A stretch of DNA of 64,000 bases from Fulvimarina sp039652615 (GTDB lineage: Bacteria > Pseudomonadota > Alphaproteobacteria > Rhizobiales > Rhizobiaceae), in assembly GCF_039652615.1 (NCBI RefSeq), contig NZ_JBDJAC010000010.1:1-64000 (forward strand), in the 5' to 3' direction. The first letter of the stretch is position 1. Every line of letters begins with the position of its first letter. A model generated the notes under the pieces. That model ran no database searches, was not told the origin of the DNA, and saw nothing but the letters and a program-made list of their open reading frames with translations. A program made the translations under genes and the position numbers. Below are positions 1 through 8,197 of the stretch, piece by piece.

Positions 1-308
1 GGCAAAGGTACCGTCCAGAAAGCCAGGAACCGCAAAAACGCCGCCCACGTCTCTCTTTCTTCTCAATATCACATAACCAACTTGTCAAAGAACACGCAGT
101 CACAAAAACCGCGCCGGACAAAAAGAGACCGCCCTGCCCATGCAGGCTTGATGCGATACACTATGACCGAAAACCGATCGACCGAAGGCGCAAATACGAG
201 CCGGACGCTTCATTTAAGAAGTGACCAGACCGTTATGGGCTAAAACGAAATCAAAACCGCTTGGCTTTTCTTTCCCTCAACCCCTCGGCGCCTCCGCCGT
301 CGTTGATG
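1..308 (-). other. Probable rRNA operon leader with boxA, transcribed leftwards out of the window
   Basis: No open frame here is convincing. On the minus strand the segment reads like the leader of an alphaproteobacterial rRNA operon. Positions 83-94 give TGTTCTTTGACA, close to the boxA antitermination element (consensus TGCTCTTTAACA). It is followed by an AAGAAAGAGAGACGTGGGCG stretch that I recall as typical of rhizobial sequence just before 16S rRNA. A strong promoter lies just upstream (315-343). The 16S gene itself would lie to the left of the window, so this is inference from leader resemblance. An intergenic-spacer origin is less likely because of the promoter. Confidence 0.6.
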
Positions 309-314
309 TGCTGC

Positions 315-343
315 TTATAGCCATCCCCTGATTGATCCGTCAA
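315..343 (-). promoter_or_regulatory. Strong sigma-70-type promoter, probably rRNA operon
   Basis: On the minus strand a TTGACG -35 box (338-343) and a CTATAA -10 box (315-320) are separated by exactly 17 bases. Transcription would start near position 308 and run left into the boxA-containing leader. A 21-base A/T-rich palindrome lies about 20 bases upstream of the -35 box, where UP elements or Fis-type sites occur at rRNA promoters. The boxes are seen directly; the assignment to an rRNA operon is inferred from the leader. Confidence 0.65.
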
Positions 344-363
344 CAGCGAATTTCGCTTCGATG

Positions 364-384
364 CAGATTTTTTCAAAAAATCTG
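364..384. repeat. Perfect A/T-rich palindrome upstream of the rRNA-type promoter
   Basis: The sequence is a perfect inverted repeat with 10-base arms (CAGATTTTTT and AAAAAATCTG) around a single central C. It lies 20 bases upstream of the -35 box. The run of T then A could bend DNA or bind the alpha C-terminal domain of RNA polymerase (UP element). It has no terminator-like T tract after the hairpin on either strand. Confidence 0.55.
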
Positions 385-435
385 ACGAGGCCTCCCTGCA
401 AGGCCCATTGAGCCGGCATTGCGGTGTTTCAGCAG

Positions 436-490
436 CGCGGCGGATCTGAGTGTCCGCCGCGTCTTAAGCGAACGCGGTTCTTCGACCGCG
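436..490 (-). terminator. Two tandem hairpins after the RNase D-like gene, possible terminator
   Basis: Two perfect stems follow the stop codon of the minus-strand gene ending at 508. One has 6-base arms with a TCTTCG-type loop (473-490); the other has 9-base G+C arms and an 8-base loop (436-461). Neither has a clear U tract, so intrinsic termination is uncertain. They would usefully isolate this gene from the rRNA-type promoter further left. Confidence 0.4.
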
Positions 491-507
491 GATGACGTCA
501 GGGATCG

Positions 508-1131
508 TCAGGCGCGTGAGGAATGAGAGAAGATATCCTCCTCAGCCCAGCCCTTGAGATCCAGCTCGACTCGCGCCGGCAGGAAGCGGAAGCATTCACG
601 CGCAAGGTCCATCCGGTCTTCCCGCTCCAGCCGCTTATAGAGCGCACCCATGATGTCATGGAGGTAGAGAACGTCGGACGCGGCGTAGTCGAGCTGGGCC
701 GGACTGAGTGTTTCGGCCGCCCAATCGGATGATTGCTGCTGCTTGGAGAGATCGACGCCGACGAGTTCGCGGGCGAGGTCCTTCAGACCATGACGATCGG
801 TATAGGTGCGTGTCAGCCGTGAGGCGATCTTGGTGCAGAAAATCCCGTCGGTCATCGTGCCGAAGGCGTGGTAGAGCGCCGCCACATCGAAACGGGCATA
901 GTGAAAGATCTTCGTTCTGGACACATCGGCCAGAAGCGCGGCGATGTTCGGCGCTTCGCGCTGCCCTTTTGCGATCTGCACCACATCGGCCGTCCCGTCT
1001 CCCGGCGACAACTGAACAACGCAGAGCCTGTCGCGCATCGTGTTGAGGCCGAGAGTTTCCGTATCGATCGCGACGGGACCGGAATAACGGTCGAGATTAG
1101 GAAGGTCGCCCTTGTGAACGCGGATGGTCAT
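508..1131 (-). CDS. RNase D-like 3'-5' exonuclease (short form)
   Basis: A 207-residue DEDD-family 3'-5' exonuclease consisting of only the catalytic domain, without the HRDC domains of full-length RNase D. The DEDD residues can be followed: VAIDTETLGL (ExoI), HYARFDVAAL (ExoII) and LDYAASDVLYLHDI (ExoIII, with the Tyr typical of DEDDy enzymes). The role is RNA 3' end trimming in the cytoplasm. I chose the ATG giving MTIRVH because it matches the usual start of short alphaproteobacterial homologues; an in-frame extension to 1203 has no better ribosome binding site. The gene is transcribed alone and towards the rRNA-type promoter. Confidence 0.88.
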   Translation of the reverse strand: MTIRVHKGDLPNLDRYSGPVAIDTETLGLNTMRDRLCVVQLSPGDGTADVVQIAKGQREAPNIAALLADVSRTKIFHYARFDVAALYHAFGTMTDGIFCTKIASRLTRTYTDRHGLKDLARELVGVDLSKQQQSSDWAAETLSPAQLDYAASDVLYLHDIMGALYKRLEREDRMDLARECFRFLPARVELDLKGWAEEDIFSHSSRA

Positions 1132-1496
1132 GGAGTTGTCTTTCATCATGGGTCTTGCGGAGATTTTCACTCCATAAACCAACCGACACGAATGGAAACC
1201 CATAGCGTCGATCCCCAGGGATCCGGCGTGCGTGGCATCAGCCCTTCAGGACGACAGAAATCTGATGCCAAATCCCTACGGATGCCTAGCAATAGCGGAT
1301 TTGAGATGCGCGCACGCAAGGCGCGGGCTTTGATACAGCTTGCGGCTGGCTCACCGGTACACCCATCGGATACGGTCGAGGCCGGCCAGAAAACCGGCGA
1401 TAATTCACCCAGGCAACGGATGATTTCTAAGGTTTCGTATTGTATGCGAGTTTACCGCAGCGTTTGACGCGGCGACCTGAGCAAGTGACGAGACCC
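1132..1496. other. Divergent intergenic region, no gene seen
   Basis: This 365-base gap separates the minus-strand exonuclease gene from the plus-strand hydrolase-like gene and should hold both promoters. Open frames crossing it are antisense continuations of the exonuclease frame and have no recognisable protein character. I could not pick out convincing -35/-10 boxes or an inverted repeat. Confidence 0.5.
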
Positions 1497-2780
1497 ATGG
1501 CAGACCCCGAAACCAGCAAAGACGCATCGATCGCACATCGACTCGTTTTCGTCTTTCCAGGTTTCGAGCCGCTTGCGCCCGACGCACAGATCGCGCGCTT
1601 TCGCCGGGCAGCCGAGCGGTCCGCGGCGGTGTTCGAAGCGGACATCGCCTTTGACGGACATTCGCAGGGGAGCGACGAAAACGGGACGTTGCCCGCATCA
1701 GCAACCCGGGAACTCACTGCGCGACTAACACCTCAAGGACGCGATCACGGCGTTCAGACCAATCTCGTCTTTTGCGTCTGGGACGATCTGATCGAGGAGT
1801 ATCGCAGAGCCGCCCTCCCCTTGAGGATCGGCCGGGGTTTTGCCGCGCTCGCCACATTCCTGATCAATGGCACGTTTCTTCGCTACTGCCGGACCTCTTG
1901 GCGATACGGGCTGTTCTTTCTCTTTCCCATCATCCTGACGGTCGCAAGCCTTGCGATCGGCGTTGGCATCGCCCTGACCCTCGGGCTTCTGTTCACCGGG
2001 CCGACGACCTGGCTCGTCGCAATCCTGATCGGCACCATCCTCTCTGCGGCGATACTTTATTTCGTCAACCGCCGCTGGTTTCTGATAACGGCGCTCGACG
2101 ACTGGGCGCTCGCCCGCCATCTCTGCGAGGGCACAAACCCGAAGATTGAACGACGGATCGACGCGTTCGCGAAGAGCATTGCCGAACGAGCCTCTTCGCA
2201 TAAGCCGGATGAGATCGTCGTCGCAGCCCATTCCCTTGGTGCAAGCTTTGCCGTCCCAGCCCTTTCGAGAGCCTTCGCAGATGGTTTCGCACCAAAGGCG
2301 CCACTTCACATCCTGACGGTCGGGTCCAGCCTCATGAAGACGGCGCTTCATCCGCGAGCAACCGAACAACGGGAAGCGGTCCGCCGCCTGACGGTCGATC
2401 ACGGCATCCCCTGGACGGACTGCCAGGCGCTGACCGATCCGATCAACTTCTACAAGTCCAACCCTGCCGGATCGCTCGGCATTGCTGCGGACCCGATGCC
2501 GCTCGTCGTCAAACTTCGATTGAGGCATATGGTGGCGCCCGCCACCTATCGGCGGATCAAGCGCGATTTCTTCAGGCTTCATCGGCAATTCGTCCTCGCG
2601 GTGGAACGCCGCTGCCCCTATTCCTTTCACATGCTGATCCTCGGGCCGGCATCGATGGACGATTTTCGCCGCCACCGCACGATCGACCGGGCACCGCTCG
2701 TGCCGCAGGACGACAAGCGCGTCGGGGACACGGTGATTGTCAAGCGGGACGCCGAGACAGTTGAGGAGGCCGCGCGATGA
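1497..2780 (+). CDS. Membrane protein with lipase-like GxSxG motif
   Basis: A 427-residue protein of unknown function. Its N-terminal part starts with a VFVFPGFEPL strand. Two adjacent hydrophobic segments near residues 135-185 should span the membrane. About residue 245 there is VVAAHSLGASF, the nucleophile elbow (GxSxG-like, HSLGA) of alpha/beta hydrolases, followed by conserved strand/helix elements. An esterase or lipase acting at the inner membrane is plausible but unproved. The start is the ATG giving MADPETSKD; an upstream in-frame codon at 1440 would add 19 poorly conserved-looking residues. The stop overlaps the next start (ATGA), so the two genes are translationally coupled. Confidence 0.75.
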   Translation: MADPETSKDASIAHRLVFVFPGFEPLAPDAQIARFRRAAERSAAVFEADIAFDGHSQGSDENGTLPASATRELTARLTPQGRDHGVQTNLVFCVWDDLIEEYRRAALPLRIGRGFAALATFLINGTFLRYCRTSWRYGLFFLFPIILTVASLAIGVGIALTLGLLFTGPTTWLVAILIGTILSAAILYFVNRRWFLITALDDWALARHLCEGTNPKIERRIDAFAKSIAERASSHKPDEIVVAAHSLGASFAVPALSRAFADGFAPKAPLHILTVGSSLMKTALHPRATEQREAVRRLTVDHGIPWTDCQALTDPINFYKSNPAGSLGIAADPMPLVVKLRLRHMVAPATYRRIKRDFFRLHRQFVLAVERRCPYSFHMLILGPASMDDFRRHRTIDRAPLVPQDDKRVGDTVIVKRDAETVEEAAR

Positions 2781-3364
2781 CCGTCGAGCTCGCCGGAATG
2801 ATTGCCTGGGTCCTGATGGTGGTCGGATGGTATGTCATCCGCTACCCGTTCGAACGTCGGGCCAAACGCGCCAAGGTCATGGCGACGCGGCGCGGCGGCG
2901 CCGAGACCCTTCGCATGCTGGTCTCCTTCAGCGGTCTTGGGCTTATACCCGGCATTTTCGTCGCCACCGGCTTTCCCGAATTTGCCGATTACAACCTCTC
3001 GGTCATCCAGCTCCTGGCCGGAATCCTCGTTGGCATCCTCGCCCTCACCCTTTTCCGCCTCACACACAAAGCGCTCGGCAAAATGTGGTCGGTCTCGCTC
3101 GATCTCCGGGAAAAGCACAAGCTGGTCACGACCGGCATCTACAAGACCGTGCGCCACCCGATGTATTCGGCATTCTGGGCGATGGCACTGGCCCAGGCGC
3201 TTCTTCTGCCGAACTGGGTCGCAGGCCTGGCGGGCCTCGTCGGATTCGGGACCCTTTTCTTTCTGAGGGTCGGCCCCGAGGAGGACATGATGGAAACCGC
3301 TTTCGGAGACGAATACCGGGCCTATCGCAAGCGGACCGCCCGCATCATTCCCGGCATCTACTGA
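2777..3364 (+). CDS. Isoprenylcysteine carboxyl methyltransferase-like membrane protein
   Basis: A 195-residue integral membrane protein with about five hydrophobic segments. The ICMT/phospholipid-methyltransferase family signature is clear: LVTTGIYKTVRHPMYSAF (the RHPxY motif) and, near the C-terminus, GPEEDMMETAFGDEYRAY, which belongs to the S-adenosylmethionine site in this family. Bacterial members methylate unknown small lipids or amines; bacteria lack prenylated CaaX proteins, so the substrate is open. It overlaps the preceding lipase-like gene by four bases, which suggests a joint role in membrane-lipid metabolism. Confidence 0.85.
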   Translation: MTVELAGMIAWVLMVVGWYVIRYPFERRAKRAKVMATRRGGAETLRMLVSFSGLGLIPGIFVATGFPEFADYNLSVIQLLAGILVGILALTLFRLTHKALGKMWSVSLDLREKHKLVTTGIYKTVRHPMYSAFWAMALAQALLLPNWVAGLAGLVGFGTLFFLRVGPEEDMMETAFGDEYRAYRKRTARIIPGIY

Positions 3365-3492
3365 GAAAAAACACGGATGCCGTTGACACATGAATTGAGC
3401 CCCAGGGCCAATTCTCGTCCGGCGCACGGCTCGAGCGCCGCTCGGCCTGCCGACGGACCTTCGAAAGCGGTGCCTTCAAAAGCCTGTCGGTC

Positions 3493-4962
3493 TTACTGAA
3501 GATCGAGCGACGCCGTCTTTCCTTGATCCTCGAGATCCCAGAAGGCCGACCAATCGCGCCCGCCCCGTTCGAGAACCATGTAGTTGCGCTCCTCCACATA
3601 GATCGTGCGGGCCGACGGCATGCGATGCATCTTGATCTTGCGCCGGGGAAGCGGGCTTTCACCAAGGCGCGCCAGCATCGTCAGCACCAGCGCATAGGCT
3701 TTCGGCGGCGCTCCGTGGGAAATGCCGGACGAGACGAGCTGGTGAATCAGGGATTTGTCCTTCAGCCGCATCTCGCCGCGCGTTGCGAGGTGAATCTCAC
3801 CCGAAATAATCGTCACGCGGTTCGTCGTCCCTTCCTGAGCTTCGGCGATGATTTTCAGGAAGCGCTTCCATTCCTTGCGATGGCTGCGGCTCTGCCACTG
3901 ATCCCGGAGATCGTCCTCGTATTCGCGGGCCGGAGGCACGTAGTCGGAGACGAATTCCAGCCAGGAGAGGCGCGGCCCCATCACTGGCACACTCGACATG
4001 ATGAGAATGCGCGTATTCGGCGGCGTGCTCGCCATCGCAGCCTCGAAACCGCGCCACCCCTTCGGCCCCATGACACGCTCGCGGCGCCGTTCGCTTCGAA
4101 GATCTGGAACGATCAGTCTGAGACCTGGATAATCCACGGTGAAACTGAGGCTCTCGCGCGTTTCGTCATGGAAGCAGGACGGCAGCGCATTGTCGCCGAC
4201 GCCTTGCTGGAAAAGCAGGAACATCTCGCGTGCTGCCTCGAACAGACATCGTCCGATCGGGCTGTCGAGAACCTCGTCGGCATGGCTGCCCCAACCATCG
4301 ATGATGTCATGGTCGTCCCACATCATGAGCGCCGGCACTTCCGCGGACATCAGGGCCATGGACGGACGCGTATAGGTGATCGCGTAACGGTTGAAATAGA
4401 AGAAGCGAATCGCCTCCCGCGCTTCCTCGGTCAGCGCCATCGAGGCGCAATCCTCATCGGAGGCTTCGTCCCAGGCGATCACGTCGGGATGACACTGGAG
4501 AACGTCGTCGGCATAAAGCTGATCGCCGCCCTCGCACATCAGTGCGAACGGCGATTGACGATGCTCCGCAACGAGGCGGTCCCACATGACCTCGCGCTCT
4601 TCGAGCGGTCGCTCGAGATCCCCATCCTCCTGGCCGTTGCAAGAGACATAGGCAATCCGCAGATCGTCGGTCCCGCAGGGCGCGATCTGACGGGCCTCCC
4701 CAGCAAGGGAGTAAGTCATGGGCTCGTTCGTGGGGGCGTCGAAGCTGTAGCGCCAGACCTTCGAGTTGAACAATGTCGCGAGAAGCTCGGCGTCCACTGC
4801 GCCACCATCGGATATCTGAAACTCCGGCACGGGCTCGTTGGCCGGGCGCACGAGGATCGCGACAATGCGATGACGACCATCCTCGACACCACGGGAAATC
4901 AGAATGGGACCGACCGAAAGTCCGGCTGAGCGAATACCGTCGCCGTTCGAGGTCTCAGCCAT
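3493..4962 (-). CDS. PhoD-like metallophosphoesterase/phosphatase
   Basis: A 489-residue member of the PhoD/alkaline phosphatase D superfamily. Metal-binding motifs are visible in order: RIAYVSCNG, then CEGGDQLYAD (near residue 165), MMWDDHDIIDGWGSH (near residue 215) and IISGEIHLATRGEM (near residue 390). There is no signal peptide or Tat motif, unlike secreted PhoD enzymes, so this is a cytoplasmic type often found in Alphaproteobacteria. It is likely a phosphomonoesterase or phosphodiesterase with unknown substrate. It is a single-gene unit convergent with the methyltransferase-like gene. Confidence 0.88.
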   Translation of the reverse strand: MAETSNGDGIRSAGLSVGPILISRGVEDGRHRIVAILVRPANEPVPEFQISDGGAVDAELLATLFNSKVWRYSFDAPTNEPMTYSLAGEARQIAPCGTDDLRIAYVSCNGQEDGDLERPLEEREVMWDRLVAEHRQSPFALMCEGGDQLYADDVLQCHPDVIAWDEASDEDCASMALTEEAREAIRFFYFNRYAITYTRPSMALMSAEVPALMMWDDHDIIDGWGSHADEVLDSPIGRCLFEAAREMFLLFQQGVGDNALPSCFHDETRESLSFTVDYPGLRLIVPDLRSERRRERVMGPKGWRGFEAAMASTPPNTRILIMSSVPVMGPRLSWLEFVSDYVPPAREYEDDLRDQWQSRSHRKEWKRFLKIIAEAQEGTTNRVTIISGEIHLATRGEMRLKDKSLIHQLVSSGISHGAPPKAYALVLTMLARLGESPLPRRKIKMHRMPSARTIYVEERNYMVLERGGRDWSAFWDLEDQGKTASLDLQ

Positions 4963-5159
4963 AAGTCGATCCTTGCCTGAAAAGCCACGATGATGATGGG
5001 CGTAGCTCGATGTCCCGGCAGATGATCTAAGAACGCGGCGTCGCTTCGCAACGCGTCATTCGTGTCGCAGGTTTCAAATCCGGCTCAGATCACGACGGTG
5101 TTAGAGCCATTCGCCGGCTCAAGCCCTCAGATCGATCCCGCTCGAATACGCCGACGCCG

Positions 5160-5837
5160 TTATTGCGCACCACCGGACAAAGAACCGAACAGCGTCATGA
5201 ACGGATTGCTGTCGGCCTTGGACTTTGTCTCGCCAAGGGCGATCGCGCTCACCTCGTCGTTCTGCGTGTCGCGACCTTGCGAGAGGGCGGCAAAGTCAAA
5301 ACTCTGCTTGCCGGCCTTCACCTCGGCCTGGGTTGCGAGCGGAACCTGGCTGCGCAGCTTCCGGCCGATCTTCTCGTAAAAGGAGTTGCCGCCGGCAATC
5401 GCCACATAATGCATGTTCGGATAGCTGAAATTGTAGCCTGCCGTATGGAAGAAGCGCGCCGTGCGGACGGCTTCGTGGCGCTCGCCGCGCAGGACCTTCG
5501 CAGCCGTGTTCATGGCGAGTTCCCGGCCCGCATTCATCTCGCGGGTCATCACGCCCGGCGCGAATTGACCTCGCTGTGCGACGACACCGCAGACATCGTT
5601 CGGGAAGGATTCGCTTTCCACCCGGTTCATGACGACCGTGCCGACGGCCAGCATGCCCTCCTCGCTGGAGCGGTTCGATTCGAAATACATCGCGCGGGCA
5701 AGGCAGGTCTGTTCCTCGACATCGACCGAGGAGAGAACGTCCTCGACGGGCGATCTCGAATTCATGCAGCCGGCGAGCGGCACGAAGAGAGCGGCAATCA
5801 CGCCGAGGCGAAGAAGGGAGTGGTGCGTCGTGTTCAT
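5160..5837 (-). CDS. SleB-type cell wall hydrolase, lipoprotein
   Basis: A 225-residue protein with a type II signal peptide ending in the lipobox LAGC (Cys24), so it should be an outer-membrane or periplasmic lipoprotein. The Hydrolase_2 (SleB) domain follows: CLARAMYFESNRSSEEG carries the predicted catalytic Glu, then VGTVVMNRV, FPNDVCGVV and FFHTAGYNFSYP. The family cuts peptidoglycan glycan strands (lytic transglycosylase-like). The start is set at the ATG before the signal peptide; the longer frame from 5927 would bury the signal sequence. The last 50 residues are unremarkable. It is a single gene, divergent from the guanidine operon. Confidence 0.87.
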   Translation of the reverse strand: MNTTHHSLLRLGVIAALFVPLAGCMNSRSPVEDVLSSVDVEEQTCLARAMYFESNRSSEEGMLAVGTVVMNRVESESFPNDVCGVVAQRGQFAPGVMTREMNAGRELAMNTAAKVLRGERHEAVRTARFFHTAGYNFSYPNMHYVAIAGGNSFYEKIGRKLRSQVPLATQAEVKAGKQSFDFAALSQGRDTQNDEVSAIALGETKSKADSNPFMTLFGSLSGGAQ

Positions 5838-6105
5838 GAGAACAGTCGTGGCCTGAAGAATCGGGCCAGAAATCGGCAGAGGTCGGGACACCCCTTCGAA
5901 CCAAAGGCCACTGTTGCATTGACGCATCGGTAGGATTGCCGTCCCGGAGGGATTTATTCCGAGACGGGCAATCCGCGTATGTGCTCAATCAATAAGCAGC
6001 CCACTGCCCACGAACGGCGCAGATCTCCGCGAAACCTGTTCGATCGGGGCCATCGGGCCCAGACTGCCGGGAATGGCACGGCACTTGTATGTGTTCACTT
6101 GTGCG

Positions 6106-6216
6106 GTGCGTCTAGGGTTCCGGCATTCCATCAAGAGGATGCGACTGGTCCGAGAGACGCACTCCCCGCGATCAGGCGGGGAGACACGGCGGGCCAAAAT
6201 CCCGGGAGAACGCCGC
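6106..6216 (+). ncRNA. Guanidine-I (ykkC) riboswitch
   Basis: The conserved guanidine-I aptamer can be read directly. P1 is an 8-bp stem (GTGCGTCT 6106-6113 with AGACGCAC 6155-6162). The signature CTAGGGTTCCG follows at 6112-6122 and CTGGTCCGAGAGA at 6145-6157. A 7-bp hairpin (6163-6182) and a terminal stem (CGGCG 6187-6191 with CGCCG 6211-6215) enclose the CCCGGGAGAA signature at 6201-6210. Guanidine binding normally switches the downstream genes on. The first start codon is about 95 bases further on, and the expression platform is not obvious. The genes behind it (guanidine-type ABC importer and guanidine hydrolase) fit the ligand exactly. Confidence 0.94.
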
Positions 6217-6309
6217 ACGGTTCCGCGCAAGCGGGCCGTCTCCCGGTCCTCTTCGCGCGAAAACTTCATCGGCCCCGACGGCCAACCGCGACGAAAAGGA
6301 TGACGCCTC

Positions 6310-7362
6310 ATGAAGAGCCTCGCAACCGCCCTCGCTTTCAGCGCCGCGACCTTCCTCACGCCTTCGGGCGCGCTCGCTCAGGAGAGAACCGACTTTTCCG
6401 TCTGCTGGTCGATCTATGCCGGCTGGATGCCGTGGGGCTACATGCAGGACGCAGGCATCCTGAAGAAGTGGGCCGACAAGTACGACATCAGCATCGAAGC
6501 CGTTCAGATCAACGATTATGTCGAGTCGATCAATCAATATACCGCCGGCCAGTATGACGGGTGCTCCATGACGAATATGGACGCCCTGTCGATCCCGGCC
6601 GGTGGCGGCATCGACACGACGGCGCTTATCGTCGGCGACTATTCGAACGGCAATGACGGCATCGTCCTCAAGGGCGATGGCGACCTCGCTTCGATCAAGG
6701 GCCAGAACGTCAATCTGGTCGAACTTTCCGTCTCCCATTATCTTCTCGCCCGTGCCCTCGACAGTGTCGATCTGTCCGAGCGGGACATCACGGTCGTCAA
6801 CACGTCGGATGCGGATCTGGTCGCCGCATTCTCGACACCGGACGTCACCGCCGCCGTCACGTGGAATCCGCTCCTGTCGGAAATCCTGTCGATGCCGAAC
6901 ACGACGGAAGTCTTCGACTCCTCCAAGATCCCGGGCGAGATCATCGACCTCATGGTCGTCAACACCGAGACGCTCAAGGACAATCCCGATTTCGGCAAGG
7001 CTCTGGTCGGCGCCTGGTATGAGACGATCGGACTGATGGAAGCAGGCGACGAGGAAGCGCTGTCGGCGATGGCTCAGGCCTCCGGCACGGATCTCGAAGG
7101 CTACAAGGCGCAGCTGGAAAAGACCGCCATGTTCTACAAGCCGGCCGCCGCGGTCGAGTTTACCCAGTCGAAGGGTCTGCCCGAAACCATGACGTTCGTT
7201 GCGAACTTCCTGTTCGATCACGGGATCCTCGGCAGCGGCGCGCCGAGTGCCGATTTCATCGGCATCTCCTATCCGGGCGGCAAGACGACGGGCGACACGA
7301 ACAACATCCAGCTGCGCTTCGACGCGTCTTACATGCAGATGGCCGCCGACGGCGATCTATGA
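6310..7362 (+). CDS. Guanidine ABC transporter substrate-binding protein
   Basis: A 350-residue periplasmic binding protein with a Sec signal peptide (cleavage after ...SGALA, near residue 23). It is of the family annotated as urea/urea-carboxylase-associated binding protein in ykkC-controlled operons, now thought to bind guanidine. Visible family features are VCWSIYAGWMPWGYM after the signal, QYDGCSMTNMDAL and VTAAVTWNPLLSEI. It is the first gene after the guanidine-I riboswitch, with an AAGGA ribosome binding site about ten bases before the ATG. The permease starts 14 bases after its stop. The ligand assignment is from context; homologous proteins may carry other cations. Confidence 0.9.
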   Translation: MKSLATALAFSAATFLTPSGALAQERTDFSVCWSIYAGWMPWGYMQDAGILKKWADKYDISIEAVQINDYVESINQYTAGQYDGCSMTNMDALSIPAGGGIDTTALIVGDYSNGNDGIVLKGDGDLASIKGQNVNLVELSVSHYLLARALDSVDLSERDITVVNTSDADLVAAFSTPDVTAAVTWNPLLSEILSMPNTTEVFDSSKIPGEIIDLMVVNTETLKDNPDFGKALVGAWYETIGLMEAGDEEALSAMAQASGTDLEGYKAQLEKTAMFYKPAAAVEFTQSKGLPETMTFVANFLFDHGILGSGAPSADFIGISYPGGKTTGDTNNIQLRFDASYMQMAADGDL

Positions 7363-7375
7363 GCCGATTCCCGCC

Positions 7376-8197
7376 ATGCGGCTGATCAACCGGAAACCCG
7401 GCCGTCCGGCGCGTCTTGCGCTGGGCGCCCTGCCCTTCGTGACAGCGATCGTGGCTTATGCGATCGGCAGCGCGATCCGCCGCGCCGACAATCCATCCGA
7501 CAAGCTGCTGCCGTCGTTCGAGGCGATCGCGAACGCGATCAACACCATGGCGTTCGTCCCCGACAGGCGAACCGGAGACTATCTCCTCTGGGTCGATACC
7601 TGGGCGAGCCTCGAGCGTCTCTTCATCGGCATGGCGATCGCCGCCGCCATCGCTCTCGTCATCGGTGCCTTGATCGGCATCCTGCCAATCGGCCGGGCGC
7701 TGTTATCGCCCTTCGTTTCGGCCTTTTCGCTGATTCCGCCGATCACCGTCCTTCCGATCCTCTTCATCGTGCTTGGGCTTGGGGAAGCCGCCAAGATCGG
7801 CCTCGTCGCGATCGGCACCGCACCCTTGATGATCCGCGCACTCGGTCAGGCGATCCTCGACATTCCGCGCGAGCAGATCGTGAAAGCCGAGACCCTCGGC
7901 GCATCGACCTGGCAGATGACCGTTCGCGTGATCCTGCCGCAGCTCTGGCCGCACCTCATCCGCGCCATTCGCCTCGGCCTCGTGCCCGCCTGGATCTTCC
8001 TGATTTCAGCCGAAGCCATCGCCTCCACCGAGGGACTTGGCTACCGGATCTTCCTCGTGCGCCGCTATCTCGCGATGGATATCATCATCCCTTACGTGAT
8101 CTGGATCACGATCCTCGCCTACGCGATCGACCGCGCGCTCGCGATCTTCTCCAGCCGGGCGTTCCGCTGGGCGCATCTGACGGGAGACAGCCTATGA
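7376..8197 (+). CDS. Guanidine ABC transporter permease
   Basis: A 273-residue inner-membrane permease of the NitT/TauT (BPD_transp_1) type with about six membrane segments. The EAA loop that contacts the ATPase is at IVKAETLGASTWQMTVRVIL. I chose the ATG giving MRLINRKPG, just after the binding-protein stop; the open frame extends upstream but overlaps that gene out of frame. The stop overlaps the ATPase start by four bases (ATGA). It should form the importer with the genes on both sides, under the guanidine riboswitch. Confidence 0.9.
   Translation: MRLINRKPGRPARLALGALPFVTAIVAYAIGSAIRRADNPSDKLLPSFEAIANAINTMAFVPDRRTGDYLLWVDTWASLERLFIGMAIAAAIALVIGALIGILPIGRALLSPFVSAFSLIPPITVLPILFIVLGLGEAAKIGLVAIGTAPLMIRALGQAILDIPREQIVKAETLGASTWQMTVRVILPQLWPHLIRAIRLGLVPAWIFLISAEAIASTEGLGYRIFLVRRYLAMDIIIPYVIWITILAYAIDRALAIFSSRAFRWAHLTGDSL

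Noticed and set aside
1725..2675. Long minus-strand open frame antisense to the lipase-like gene
   Set aside because: It is a high-G+C mirror frame; the protein is Arg/Asp/Glu-rich without motif, while the plus strand shows membrane helices and an HSLGA motif.
3523..4929. 468-codon plus-strand open frame over the PhoD-like gene
   Set aside because: Antisense shadow; the minus-strand frame has clear PhoD metal motifs.
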